From assembly GCA_023411225.1 (NCBI GenBank), contig JAEYPA010000009.1, positions 1-31,410 on the forward strand: 31,410 nt of DNA. The letters are read 5' to 3'. The position numbers and the translations under genes are program-made. Below, piece after piece: positions 15,132 through 22,569 of the stretch (positions within the stretch are counted from its first letter, which is position 1; each line of letters begins with the position of its first letter). Under the pieces are notes generated by a model that worked only from the letters and a program-made list of their open reading frames with translations, was not told where the DNA came from and ran no database searches. This DNA comes from Bacillota bacterium. Its GTDB lineage: Bacteria > Bacillota > Clostridia > Lachnospirales > Lachnospiraceae.

Positions 15132-16041
15132 AGATACCGTTTAGAGCTTCGGATATCGTGTAACTGATACGGTGAATAGAATCGTCAATATTCTTCGGTG
15201 TTACAAACATATTATTTACCTGATGGTCATTCATTTCTGATAGAAATTGATAGACTTCTTCTTCAGAAAAGCCCTTCTTACGTAAGGACTCTTCCATAAT
15301 GTCATCTACAATGGTGGCGGCATCCACTACTGTCGGAACCCCTACCGCTAAGACTGGAATTCCAATACTATCCAGGTTTAAGGCATTACGATTATTTCCA
15401 ACACCTGCACCAGGACTGATACCTGTATCGGTAATTTGTATGGTAGTAGTCAGCCTACTGACACTCCGTGCCGCCAAGGCATCTATGACAATCAGCAAAT
15501 CCGGCTTTGTTTCCTTTATAATACCCTTTAGGATTTCACTGCTTTCCATACCGGTCTGCCCCATAACACCTGGAGAAATGGCACTGACAGCCTCCATCTT
15601 ATTACGCTTAGCAAACTCTTCTCCAAATTCCTTTACCAGATGTCTGGTGACAAATAAATGATCTACCACCTGTGGACCCAGCGCATCTGCTGTAAGATTC
15701 CTATTTCCCAATCCTGCCACCAAGACATGCTTATCCTGCATATCTTTTGCCAGTATCTTAATGTATTTTTGAATCTGCAGCATCACAGGTTTATGATAAC
15801 TGTCATCTGAACCCTTTAGCCTTGGCGCCTCAATGGTAATATAGCTACCGATAGGCTTTCCCATAGCTTTGGCGCCTCTCTCATCTTTAATCATCACCTT
15901 CGTAATCTTAATGTCATTTCTCTCATCCTTCTCCTCCTCCAATACCACGCCCTTTATCTCAACATCATCATCTTCAAAGGTTTCCCGTACCTCAAGAGCC
16001 AGGTCAGTTCTTCTATTATTTAAGTTTTTCCCTGCTTCCAT
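15094..16041 (-). CDS. gpr: Germination protease GPR
   Basis: Spore-specific aspartic-type endoprotease that degrades small acid-soluble proteins at germination. The N-terminus carries the RTDLALE block seen in the GPR zymogen. Further conserved blocks are VLVAGLGNRNLTADALGPQVVDHL, SAISPGVMGQTGMESSEIL and DLLIVIDALAARSVSRL, then TTIQITDTGISPGAGVGNNR and VLAVGVPTVVDAATIV. The length (315 aa) is slightly short of the Bacillus enzyme. AAAGGAT is 7 nt upstream of the ATG. It diverges from rpsT, as in B. subtilis, and a sigma-F/G-like promoter precedes it. Confidence 0.95.
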   Translation of the reverse strand: MEAGKNLNNRRTDLALEVRETFEDDDVEIKGVVLEEEKDERNDIKITKVMIKDERGAKAMGKPIGSYITIEAPRLKGSDDSYHKPVMLQIQKYIKILAKDMQDKHVLVAGLGNRNLTADALGPQVVDHLFVTRHLVKEFGEEFAKRNKMEAVSAISPGVMGQTGMESSEILKGIIKETKPDLLIVIDALAARSVSRLTTTIQITDTGISPGAGVGNNRNALNLDSIGIPVLAVGVPTVVDAATIVDDIMEESLRKKGFSEEEVYQFLSEMNDHQVNNMFVTPKNIDDSIHRISYTISEALNGIFYEEGNYQYPSS

Positions 16042-16074
16042 ATATCTTATCCTTTCAATCTAATTTTCTTTACT

Positions 16075-16103
16075 AGACTACCCCGATGCATAAAAAATAA
16101 TAC
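16075..16103 (-). promoter_or_regulatory. Candidate sigma-F/sigma-G (forespore) promoter of gpr
   Basis: On the minus strand GTATT (16099-16103), a 15-nt spacer and GGGTAGTCT (16075-16083), close to the sigma-F form GYWTA-N15-GGNNANAMT with mismatches. gpr is forespore-expressed in Bacillus. Confidence 0.35.
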
Positions 16104-16123
16104 CCTTTTGGAGTATTTGGATA

Positions 16124-16152
16124 TTGACAAGCCAAAAACTTTATACTAAGAT
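16124..16152 (+). promoter_or_regulatory. rpsT promoter
   Basis: A perfect TTGACA (16124-16129), a 17-nt spacer and TAAGAT (16147-16152). The predicted start near 16159 gives a leader of about 80 nt. Confidence 0.8.
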
Positions 16153-16164
16153 ATAGTAGTGTGT

Positions 16165-16200
16165 TTACATTAGGTACGTCCGTGTCCGGATTTAATGTAA
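16165..16200 (+). promoter_or_regulatory. Structured 5' leader of rpsT (candidate S20 autoregulatory element)
   Basis: TTACATTA (16165-16172) pairs perfectly with TAATGTAA (16193-16200). A second helix inside, TCCG (16179-16182)/CGGA (16187-16190), has a TGTC loop, and the two helices are separated by an asymmetric internal loop. It sits at the start of the transcript, about 40 nt ahead of the ribosome site. No named riboswitch is recognised. Confidence 0.5.
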
Positions 16201-16241
16201 CAATGAAAACTATTTACCATATAGCAATGGAGGTGTACAGA

Positions 16242-16505
16242 TTGGCTAACATTAAATCTGCTAAGAAGAGAATCAAAGTTATCGAGACTAAAACTATGAG
16301 AAATAAAGCAATTAAGTCTAGTGTTAAAACTGCAATCAAAAAGGTTGATGCTGCTGTAGCTGCAAACGATAAAGATCTTGCAGTTGCTAACTTAAGAGCT
16401 GCTATCGCTGAAATCAGCAAAGCGCAGAGCAAAGGTATCTACCACAAGAATACTGCAGCTAGAAAGATTTCCCGTTTAACTGTAGCAGTTAACAAGATTG
16501 CTTAA
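16242..16505 (+). CDS. rpsT: 30S ribosomal protein S20
   Basis: An 87-aa basic helical protein that binds 16S rRNA. The sequence begins ANIKSAKKRIKVIETKTMRNKAIKSSVKT, the standard S20 N-terminus, and ends KGIYHKNTAARKISRLTVAVNKIA. The start is TTG at 16242, 6 nt after GGAGGTG; the frame continues upstream but the family always begins at MANIKSAKKR. A rare TTG start is notable because S20 is autoregulated from an unusual start codon (UUG) in E. coli. Confidence 0.97.
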   Translation: MANIKSAKKRIKVIETKTMRNKAIKSSVKTAIKKVDAAVAANDKDLAVANLRAAIAEISKAQSKGIYHKNTAARKISRLTVAVNKIA

Positions 16506-16559
16506 TTATTATGAATAGAAAAGCAAAGGGATTGTGACCCAACGCATCTTTTGCTTAAT

Positions 16560-16591
16560 AAAGCCAATGATCTGGTGTGATCATTGGCTTT
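16560..16591 (+). terminator. Strong terminator after rpsT (probably bidirectional)
   Basis: A perfect 12-bp stem, AAGCCAATGATC (16561-16572) with GATCATTGGCTT (16579-16590), 6-nt loop, followed by TTCTTAAT. A weaker hairpin (AAGCAAA with TTTGCTT) lies just upstream, about 16518-16557. Read on the minus strand it would also end the gene at 16647. Confidence 0.85.
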
Positions 16592-16646
16592 TCTTAATCT
16601 CAACAGGGTTGTATATTACAGGCAAAAACCTTTTCCTCTCTTCTTG

Positions 16647-17711
16647 CTACACATTAAAGAATTTATTTACAAACTGATTGGTATATTCCGTTACCTTATC
16701 AAAATCCATATATACTTTATAAATAGCTTCTATCTCATCATGAATATCCTTTGTAGTCATCAAAGATTCAATCGCGACTTCCATTAACTGTTTCTCATAA
16801 AGCTCATTAAATCGGAAGGTACTTTCGTATTTATCTAATACGATTTGATCCATTAATAGATTTAAATTGATAATCTTTTCAATCTGTCTAGGAAAAACCA
16901 GGCTTGTTGTGATACACATATCCAAGTCCCGTATAATCAGATGAATGGGTTCATCTGGTAACAAAGACGAGTAAAATACTTCACAGCCATAGCCCATAAA
17001 TTTGGCAAAATTAAGGGCCATTTTTATAAATTCAGAAGTTATACTACTTGGGCCATGAAGAGATACAATCTTCTCATCCCCTACAATAGAACTGAAATAA
17101 TCGATATATCCCTGTGGTGTTATGGCATCAGCAAACAGATGACGAATGGCCCCTTTCAGATTCCCCTTTTTTAGTTCGTGAGTTCCAAATACATCCTGAA
17201 CCTCTTCTCGAAGTTCATCCTTATCAATGGCACATAGATAATAGTAATTGCTATTTTCTCTTAATCTGCCTGCTGCTGACAGATATGCATAGGTACGCTT
17301 GTAACCCCTGGCATTCTCCTGCATCAACCTGGTAATCTGTGCCCTCTTCTTTTCCAACCCTTTCTGGTCCAAATAAATCCCTAAATTCAGTATTTCATCC
17401 ACTGCTCCCGGCGTAACTGGGTCAATGACATGAGGAGCTGTTCCATCCAACATAGTAACACCTATGGAAGGAATATGTACGGCGTCCAAGCTATTGGCAT
17501 CACTGGCACAATGAAAATGCTCTACGGCATACCCCTTTTCTCTCGCTCTTTTACTAAAAAGATTCATAAAGGTATTCTTTCCTACTCCTGGTCCACCTTT
17601 TAATACAAAAATCCTCTTATTATCTACCCAAGGTGCTATAATCCCATCAAAAAAATTAACAAACCCCTTACAAGTATTCCCCCCGGGAAAATAGTGTTTT
17701 GTCAAATTCAT
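16647..17711 (-). CDS. P-loop ATPase-like protein with internal duplication (PRK06851-like)
   Basis: A 354-aa cytoplasmic protein resembling uncharacterised Firmicutes ATPases with two tandem P-loop halves. In the first half the Walker A region reads FVLKGGPGVGKNTFM, where Asn replaces the usual Ser/Thr after the Lys. The second half repeats the layout (EKIVSLHGPSSITSEFIKMAL, then GYGCEVFYSS against GYAVEHFHCAS) but has lost the Gly-Lys. ATP hydrolysis is therefore doubtful. Start ATG 17711 has GGAGG 5 nt upstream; a longer frame lacks support. It lies downstream of the ATP-grasp gene on the same strand, separated by a long hairpin. The function is unknown. Confidence 0.7.
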   Translation of the reverse strand: MNLTKHYFPGGNTCKGFVNFFDGIIAPWVDNKRIFVLKGGPGVGKNTFMNLFSKRAREKGYAVEHFHCASDANSLDAVHIPSIGVTMLDGTAPHVIDPVTPGAVDEILNLGIYLDQKGLEKKRAQITRLMQENARGYKRTYAYLSAAGRLRENSNYYYLCAIDKDELREEVQDVFGTHELKKGNLKGAIRHLFADAITPQGYIDYFSSIVGDEKIVSLHGPSSITSEFIKMALNFAKFMGYGCEVFYSSLLPDEPIHLIIRDLDMCITTSLVFPRQIEKIINLNLLMDQIVLDKYESTFRFNELYEKQLMEVAIESLMTTKDIHDEIEAIYKVYMDFDKVTEYTNQFVNKFFNV

Positions 17712-17784
17712 ATAGACCTCCAACCACAGCAAAACCTTATACTATAGTTTATTAAGCACAGTATGTCTATATGTATGTAATATC

Positions 17785-17824
17785 TCCCCTAACCCTCTGT
17801 CTATAAAGACAGCGAGCTAGGGGA
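17785..17824 (-). other. Long hairpin between the ATP-grasp and P-loop genes
   Basis: TCCCCTA (17785-17791) pairs with TAGGGGA (17818-17824), and the pairing continues inward (CTGTCT/AGACAG) to about 18 bp with one mismatch and two G-U pairs. No T-run follows on the minus strand, so it may be a weak terminator or an mRNA stabiliser. Confidence 0.6.
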
Positions 17825-17846
17825 AATCACGTGGCAAAGCCACCTT

Positions 17847-19190
17847 TTATTTTTTTTCTATTACTAAAGTAGCAATATCATTTTCATCATAGGAACTGGA
17901 TATAATCTCATGATCAGCCTGTCTGGAGTAAACCCCTACAAACTTACCATTATAAACATATAGTCCTGTCAGATTGGAATACCGACGAAATGAAGGCTCC
18001 TCTTTGTGATAATCAATGTTAAAGCTTTGATCAGGCATAACAAATTCCTGCATAATATAAACACCATTTTTATTTTCTGACACAATTTCCTCCCATTTTT
18101 CCTGAGAGAAATTAACTCCAGCAAATACGCCTCTAGCACCATAGGAATCCTTAGGTTTAATAATCCATCCATTTTTATTTGTCAGAAGACCGTATTTTTT
18201 GATTTCCTCATCACAAAGGCTTACCGTATATGGTATATGTTCCTTAATAAACGTAACCTCCTCTTTAGTTAAGAAGGAATGAGTTCTCTCAAGATGAAGA
18301 ATATAAAATAGAATCTTATCATGAATGATTTGCGTGCAGAAGCTACCAACCAGACATACCTTATGCTCCATAACAGCCTGAAGGAAGTCCTTTACCTCCT
18401 CTTCACGCTCTAAGATATCTGAGGTAACTGCTCTACGATAGATGGCGTCTACTACTTTTCCTGACTTGGAATAGAGTTTCTCTCCATCATAGGTTAAGTC
18501 TCTAATCTCACAAACCTCAGCTGTAAATCCTATACGCTCAAAAGCTTTACGAAACTCTTCAAATTCATACATAGAGCAACCCAGCTCCAAAAAATCCACA
18601 ATAGCTACATGAGGATGCTCCACTTTATATTCATAGGTATCATAGATATTCTTAAACTCTCTTGCCCAGGAATCAAATAATTCAAAAGGTGTCATCTTGT
18701 ATTCCTTACTTAGTTCCTGATACAAAGCAGTCTTAGTAAATGCATTATTTAACTCCCTGTCTTCATTCATGGAACTACAACCATCAGCATTAAATTCACA
18801 GAATTTAAAAGATAGGTCTTTCTCATTAAGAAATATGTCAATACGAGTAATTGGTAATAAGTTGTCATAATGAGGGATATTACAAATCATCTTTTCTAGC
18901 TTAGCAGAAAAGGCGAATAACTTGCGATAATCCTCCTGCTCTAAATACTCCTTTATGACTTTTTTTAGAATACCATACATAGTTTCAGCAATATTCTTTA
19001 TATAATCAGCGGTTTCAACTGAAAACATCTTTGGCATATACAAAGAATAAATTGTCTCTCCATGATATTTGGCAGTAGACTGATCCATGTATGTCAAGTA
19101 ATCCTTCGCTTTCTCCTTATTTTCCTCCCAATTATCCTCAATAATTTTCTTACAGTATAAATTTATTTCTTCCATATTAGTACTTATCAT
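17847..19190 (-). CDS. Circularly permuted ATP-grasp ligase (glutathionylspermidine-synthase-like)
   Basis: A 447-aa carboxylate-amine ligase candidate. The CEFNADGCSSMNED block (131-144) matches the E-x-N-A-D..E metal and substrate segment of the circularly permuted ATP-grasp family. GWIIKPKDSYGARGVFAG (341-358) is the ATP-binding KP...GxxG loop, and IMQEFV is the following Glu-containing hinge strand. GGAGG lies 7 nt before the ATG. It starts 21 nt after the glutamate-cysteine-ligase-like gene, so the two are cotranscribed and probably act in sequence on a gamma-glutamyl compound. It is not a canonical GshB. The product is unknown. Confidence 0.75.
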   Translation of the reverse strand: MISTNMEEINLYCKKIIEDNWEENKEKAKDYLTYMDQSTAKYHGETIYSLYMPKMFSVETADYIKNIAETMYGILKKVIKEYLEQEDYRKLFAFSAKLEKMICNIPHYDNLLPITRIDIFLNEKDLSFKFCEFNADGCSSMNEDRELNNAFTKTALYQELSKEYKMTPFELFDSWAREFKNIYDTYEYKVEHPHVAIVDFLELGCSMYEFEEFRKAFERIGFTAEVCEIRDLTYDGEKLYSKSGKVVDAIYRRAVTSDILEREEEVKDFLQAVMEHKVCLVGSFCTQIIHDKILFYILHLERTHSFLTKEEVTFIKEHIPYTVSLCDEEIKKYGLLTNKNGWIIKPKDSYGARGVFAGVNFSQEKWEEIVSENKNGVYIMQEFVMPDQSFNIDYHKEEPSFRRYSNLTGLYVYNGKFVGVYSRQADHEIISSSYDENDIATLVIEKK

Positions 19191-19211
19191 GTTTATCCTC
19201 CAATCTCCTTA

Positions 19212-20435
19212 TCACAATAAGCTACCGCTGTCTATGATATTTTTCTTATATTCCTCCAAATATCTGACTTCATTGTCCTCCAGATTACTGAGTGCCATTC
19301 CATATAATTCAATCACTATGTCCCTTACTGTCGTATCGTAAATCTGTCCCTCTATACCATCTCTTCGTATCACATTCAGTAGTTCTCTACTCCAGTTTGG
19401 ATGGTCCATAATAAGTTCATCCACATACTGCGTTACAGTGGTAATATCTTTGAACAATCCTTTGATCAACAATAAATAGGCATTGACTGAGCCCATTGGC
19501 ATACTATCAGCCACCCTAATTTCCAAATAGTGCTTTAGTCGTAAAATTGGAAATACCATAGATAAGATATGTTCAATCTCCTGACTAGTCATTATCTTAC
19601 TTGCATATACTTCACTGGCAGATTGCCTTGTGGCATAGTCCTCATCCTTATTCTTATCGACAATAAGTGGTGTCTCGTAGACAAACTCAGCATACCGTTT
19701 AAAATCTAGGGTACCATTCTTAAGATAAGGTTCTACATTCACCCGGGCATTATCTACATGATCCCAGATCGTCATACGCATCATTGGCTCTTTATTCTCT
19801 TTTCCCTCGAAGCATACTATATTATCACATAATTTTGCAAGCACAGGGTAAAGTGCATATGCGATTTTATATTTAGCTGAAAAATCCTCTTCACTATAAT
19901 AATCAATCGACACCTGAGTAGCAGCAGTCCCTTTCATCATATACTGTCCATATGGACCAATCTTGTCAAAATATTCTTTCATAAAACGATAGCGACTCTT
20001 GGGTATTAGATCCAGTTCCGCTACCTTACTCTTAGGCTGATATCCTGCTGTAATTAATTCATACCCCCATTCCAGAAGAATTGGCATAATCTCATCATAA
20101 AACTGGTCGTAAATACGCTGAATTCGCCTTCCGTCTTCTTGAGGAGATATACTAATCTCTAATTGAGCCGCTGGTTCAATGGAAACAGCTAAGCTCTCCC
20201 TTCCTAGTCCAATGATATGGCCTTCCGAATAAGCAGACTCCTCATATAAGGGCTTCAATCTTTCTAAAAGAGCTTCTATGCCTCTCTCTCCGTAGTAGCT
20301 GACACTGTTCTTTGTCTCTTTATCTACAACGAAATGTTCAAGCTCCAACCCTATCGTAAGAGGCCTTAGCTCTTCTTTGCATCCTTCTTTAAAATATTCA
20401 ACAATACGATTTATGTTTTCTTTCTTATAATTCAT
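19212..20435 (-). CDS. Glutamate-cysteine ligase family protein (GCS2-like)
   Basis: A 407-aa member of the glutamine-synthetase-like gamma-glutamyl ligase superfamily. LTIGLELEHFVVD (27-39) supplies the metal-binding Glu residues. GRESLAVSIEPAAQLEISISP (78-98) matches the E-P-x-x-Q-x-E-x-S substrate block, and further family segments are TAATQVSIDY, RMTIWDH..ARVNVEPYL and HYLEIRVAD near the C-terminus. It should activate the gamma-carboxyl of glutamate with ATP and join it to an amine, classically cysteine. The acceptor is not certain because the partner is a noncanonical ATP-grasp. The ATG has no ribosome site at normal spacing: AGGAG lies 30 nt or more upstream with a small hairpin between. 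Confidence 0.8.
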   Translation of the reverse strand: MNYKKENINRIVEYFKEGCKEELRPLTIGLELEHFVVDKETKNSVSYYGERGIEALLERLKPLYEESAYSEGHIIGLGRESLAVSIEPAAQLEISISPQEDGRRIQRIYDQFYDEIMPILLEWGYELITAGYQPKSKVAELDLIPKSRYRFMKEYFDKIGPYGQYMMKGTAATQVSIDYYSEEDFSAKYKIAYALYPVLAKLCDNIVCFEGKENKEPMMRMTIWDHVDNARVNVEPYLKNGTLDFKRYAEFVYETPLIVDKNKDEDYATRQSASEVYASKIMTSQEIEHILSMVFPILRLKHYLEIRVADSMPMGSVNAYLLLIKGLFKDITTVTQYVDELIMDHPNWSRELLNVIRRDGIEGQIYDTTVRDIVIELYGMALSNLEDNEVRYLEEYKKNIIDSGSLL

Positions 20436-20448
20436 ATAATATTTACTA

Positions 20449-20463
20449 GGGAAACTCTTTCCC
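20449..20463 (-). other. Hairpin between AGGAG and the GCS2-like start codon
   Basis: GGGAAA and TTTCCC flank a 3-nt loop. When folded it would bring the AGGAG at 20466-20470 to within about 15 nt of the ATG. It may affect translation or be chance. Confidence 0.35.
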
Positions 20464-20527
20464 TTCTCCTAACTCCATATACAATTATATGCTTCATTAG
20501 ATTTGTCATTATGGAAATATATTTGAT

Positions 20528-20536
20528 ATTATAGCA
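20528..20536 (-). promoter_or_regulatory. Candidate promoter of the ligase operon
   Basis: On the minus strand TGCTATAAT, an extended -10 with a perfect TATAAT (20528-20533); no clear -35. It would give a 5' leader of about 85 nt. Confidence 0.4.
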
Positions 20537-20589
20537 CATTATTTTTCTTTTACCAGTACAAATTAAGAATCATTCCTAATATTATTAAA

Positions 20590-20618
20590 TTGCACAATTT
20601 ACAAAACTATGTTAAGAT
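20590..20618 (+). promoter_or_regulatory. Promoter of the mraY-like gene
   Basis: TTGCAC (20590-20595), a 17-nt spacer and TAAGAT (20613-20618). The start near 20625 excludes upstream in-frame start codons and supports the ATG at 20654. Confidence 0.65.
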
Positions 20619-20653
20619 GTCTCATAGAATTCATTGAAAAGGAGATTATACCA

Positions 20654-21616
20654 ATGATGACTTTATTTTTTGAAAATGCAAAGATGAACTGGGTCGCACT
20701 AGCTGGCCTTCTATTTGCATTTATAGTCACCTGTATATTACTTAGTGTTTTTAGCAATAAGCTTCCAAAAGATTTAGGAAGAGATTATGCTCACGATGGA
20801 AAGCTTTCTGCAGGCAAACCAAGAGGAGCAGGCTTTCTTTTTATCATTGTTTTTATAGTAGCAACCTTATTATTTGTTCCATTTAACCGAGAATATCTAA
20901 TTTATCTCATTTTAGTTGCTGCAGCTATGTTAACTGGCTTTTTGGATGACTGTTCCAGAGCACCTTGGGGAGAATATAAAAAAGGGCTATTAGATTTATT
21001 AATCGCTGTTATGATAGCTGTTACTTTTCTAAACTTTAACCCTAATACGGTAAACTTTGCTCTCTTTGGAGCCACTATTACAATTCCTAAGGTTGTATTT
21101 GGTATCTTGGTTGTAATCCTAGTTTGGGTCTCTATTAATGTCACCAATTGTTCCGATGGAGTAGATGGATTATCCGGAACTTTAACCATCATTACTCTCC
21201 TTACTATTTATGGAATAGACCAAATAAAAGGGACAAGTCTTAATTTCAATTTTATCATTCTCATTTTTGTAATTTGTATTCTTGCTTACCTTTGGTTTAA
21301 TGCAACTCCAAGTAAATTGATGATGGGAGACGCTGGCTCCAGAGCCATGGGACTTTTCATTGCCATTGCTATCTTAAAAACTGGAAGTCCATTTTTATAT
21401 ATCCCAGTTGCTTTAATGTTAATCATAGATGGAGGTTTAGGATTAGTAAAGGTATCCTTACTACGTTTCTTAAAAATCAGAATTTTAACCAATGTAAGAA
21501 CACCAATTCATGACCATGTACGCAAGGTGAAGGGATGGTCCAATACACAAGCCGTTTATCGATTTGCTATTATACAGATTATGATTTCAATTATCGTAAT
21601 ATTTATGATAAAATAA
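20654..21616 (+). CDS. MraY-family phospho-N-acetylmuramoyl-pentapeptide transferase (isolated copy)
   Basis: A polytopic membrane enzyme of 320 aa with about nine to ten membrane segments. MraY-type transferases load phospho-MurNAc-pentapeptide onto undecaprenyl phosphate to make lipid I. Motifs: FLDD (D98, D99), VTNCSDGVDGL (residues 163-173), KLMMGDAGS (D226) and TPIHDHVRKVKGW (from about 283). The last replaces the usual HHH of MraY with HDH. AGGAG is 9 nt before the ATG. It stands alone with its own promoter and terminator, not among mur/fts genes. It could be a second MraY, the only one in this genome, or a transferase for another sugar. Confidence 0.82.
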   Translation: MMTLFFENAKMNWVALAGLLFAFIVTCILLSVFSNKLPKDLGRDYAHDGKLSAGKPRGAGFLFIIVFIVATLLFVPFNREYLIYLILVAAAMLTGFLDDCSRAPWGEYKKGLLDLLIAVMIAVTFLNFNPNTVNFALFGATITIPKVVFGILVVILVWVSINVTNCSDGVDGLSGTLTIITLLTIYGIDQIKGTSLNFNFIILIFVICILAYLWFNATPSKLMMGDAGSRAMGLFIAIAILKTGSPFLYIPVALMLIIDGGLGLVKVSLLRFLKIRILTNVRTPIHDHVRKVKGWSNTQAVYRFAIIQIMISIIVIFMIK

Positions 21617-21625
21617 CTATAAAAC

Positions 21626-21680
21626 AAAAGGAAGTGATGCAAAATGACTGTTTAAAGTCATAAAGTAACACTTCCTTTTT
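21626..21680. terminator. Terminator after the mraY-like gene
   Basis: AAAAGGAAGTG (21626-21636) pairs with CACTTCCTTTT (21669-21679), with a nested ATGACT/AGTCAT helix, followed by T residues. It is probably shared with the convergent sigma-like gene. Confidence 0.85.
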
Positions 21681-21705
21681 TCCATGTATATTCACATTCT
21701 CATAA

Positions 21706-22488
21706 CTACTTTAAGTGAAATTTATTGCCTTTGAACGTTGCTTTGGATAGTGTCATTATATCCTTTATCTCTTCTATGGTAAGTCTTGTGTACTCACTAA
21801 GTTCAGAATCAGTTGGTGTCCTTCCCAAATCCTTGGCTAACACCTCTGTAGCTTCATGCACTAAAGTAGCCTTAGCTACTACTGTGCTTTCCCAATCCTG
21901 CTCTTCCATGGTCTCATCGATGTAATCCTCCATGGCCTTCTTGATAGATTCCTTAATGTACTCCTCAACCTGAGTTATCTGTTTATTCCCAAGTAAATGA
22001 GTGAGGCCACCTAGCAGGCCTATATTCCCTTCCTGTATCAGATCTTCCAGGTTCACTTGATGTATACTATAGTCATTGGTTATTGCAAGTACCTTTGGTA
22101 ACCATAAATCTGACAATGGCTGTATAGCAGCTACATCGCCTTCTAACAACTTCCTATATAATTCCCTCTTCTCTTCTTCCGAAAAAATCGGAAGCTTCTT
22201 TATATCCTCTTCGTACATTTCAAAAAATGGAGATATTTCCTCTTGAGAATCTAGGTTTTCCACTGCGTCAGGCTCATTCTCAAGCTCCTGTTCCTCTATC
22301 GTCTCCTCCTGCTCACTTTCATCTATAGGATGTAGTAAGTATTGATAAATCATTTCCTGTTGTTCTTTCGTCAAGTCCATATCGCTAAAATACGACATAA
22401 CTTCTTCTCTAGATAAAGGCTTATCGGAAGTCCTGGTTAGTTCTGCCACTGACCGTAAGGTCTCCATAAAGTTTGTCTTATCAATCAT
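21706..22488 (-). CDS. Sigma-70-like protein lacking region 4
   Basis: A 260-aa cytoplasmic protein. The N-terminal ~80 residues are Glu-rich and variable. A sigma region 1.2/2-like segment follows (PFFEMYEEDIKKLPIFSEEEKRELYRKLLEGDVAAIQPLSDLWLPKVLAI, then VNLEDLIQEGNIGLLGGL, matching the core-binding region 2.1-2.2 consensus). A region 3-like segment comes next (VHEATEVLAKDLGRTPTDSELSEYTRLTIEEIKDIM). The sequence ends there: no region 4 for -35 recognition, and region 2.4 is poorly conserved. It may bind core RNA polymerase without full promoter recognition. Start ATG 22488 has GGAGG 5 nt upstream. No cotranscribed partner is evident. Confidence 0.75.
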   Translation of the reverse strand: MIDKTNFMETLRSVAELTRTSDKPLSREEVMSYFSDMDLTKEQQEMIYQYLLHPIDESEQEETIEEQELENEPDAVENLDSQEEISPFFEMYEEDIKKLPIFSEEEKRELYRKLLEGDVAAIQPLSDLWLPKVLAITNDYSIHQVNLEDLIQEGNIGLLGGLTHLLGNKQITQVEEYIKESIKKAMEDYIDETMEEQDWESTVVAKATLVHEATEVLAKDLGRTPTDSELSEYTRLTIEEIKDIMTLSKATFKGNKFHLK

Positions 22489-22538
22489 AGTTTCCTCCAT
22501 AATAGGCAATTCACTAATTCGTTCAATAAATCGTCCCT

Positions 22539-22547
22539 ATTATATCA
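22539..22547 (-). promoter_or_regulatory. Candidate promoter of the sigma-like gene
   Basis: On the minus strand TGATATAAT, an extended -10 with perfect TATAAT (22539-22544); the -35 region is poor. Confidence 0.45.
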
Positions 22548-22569
22548 TAGATTAACATCTCAAACTAGG

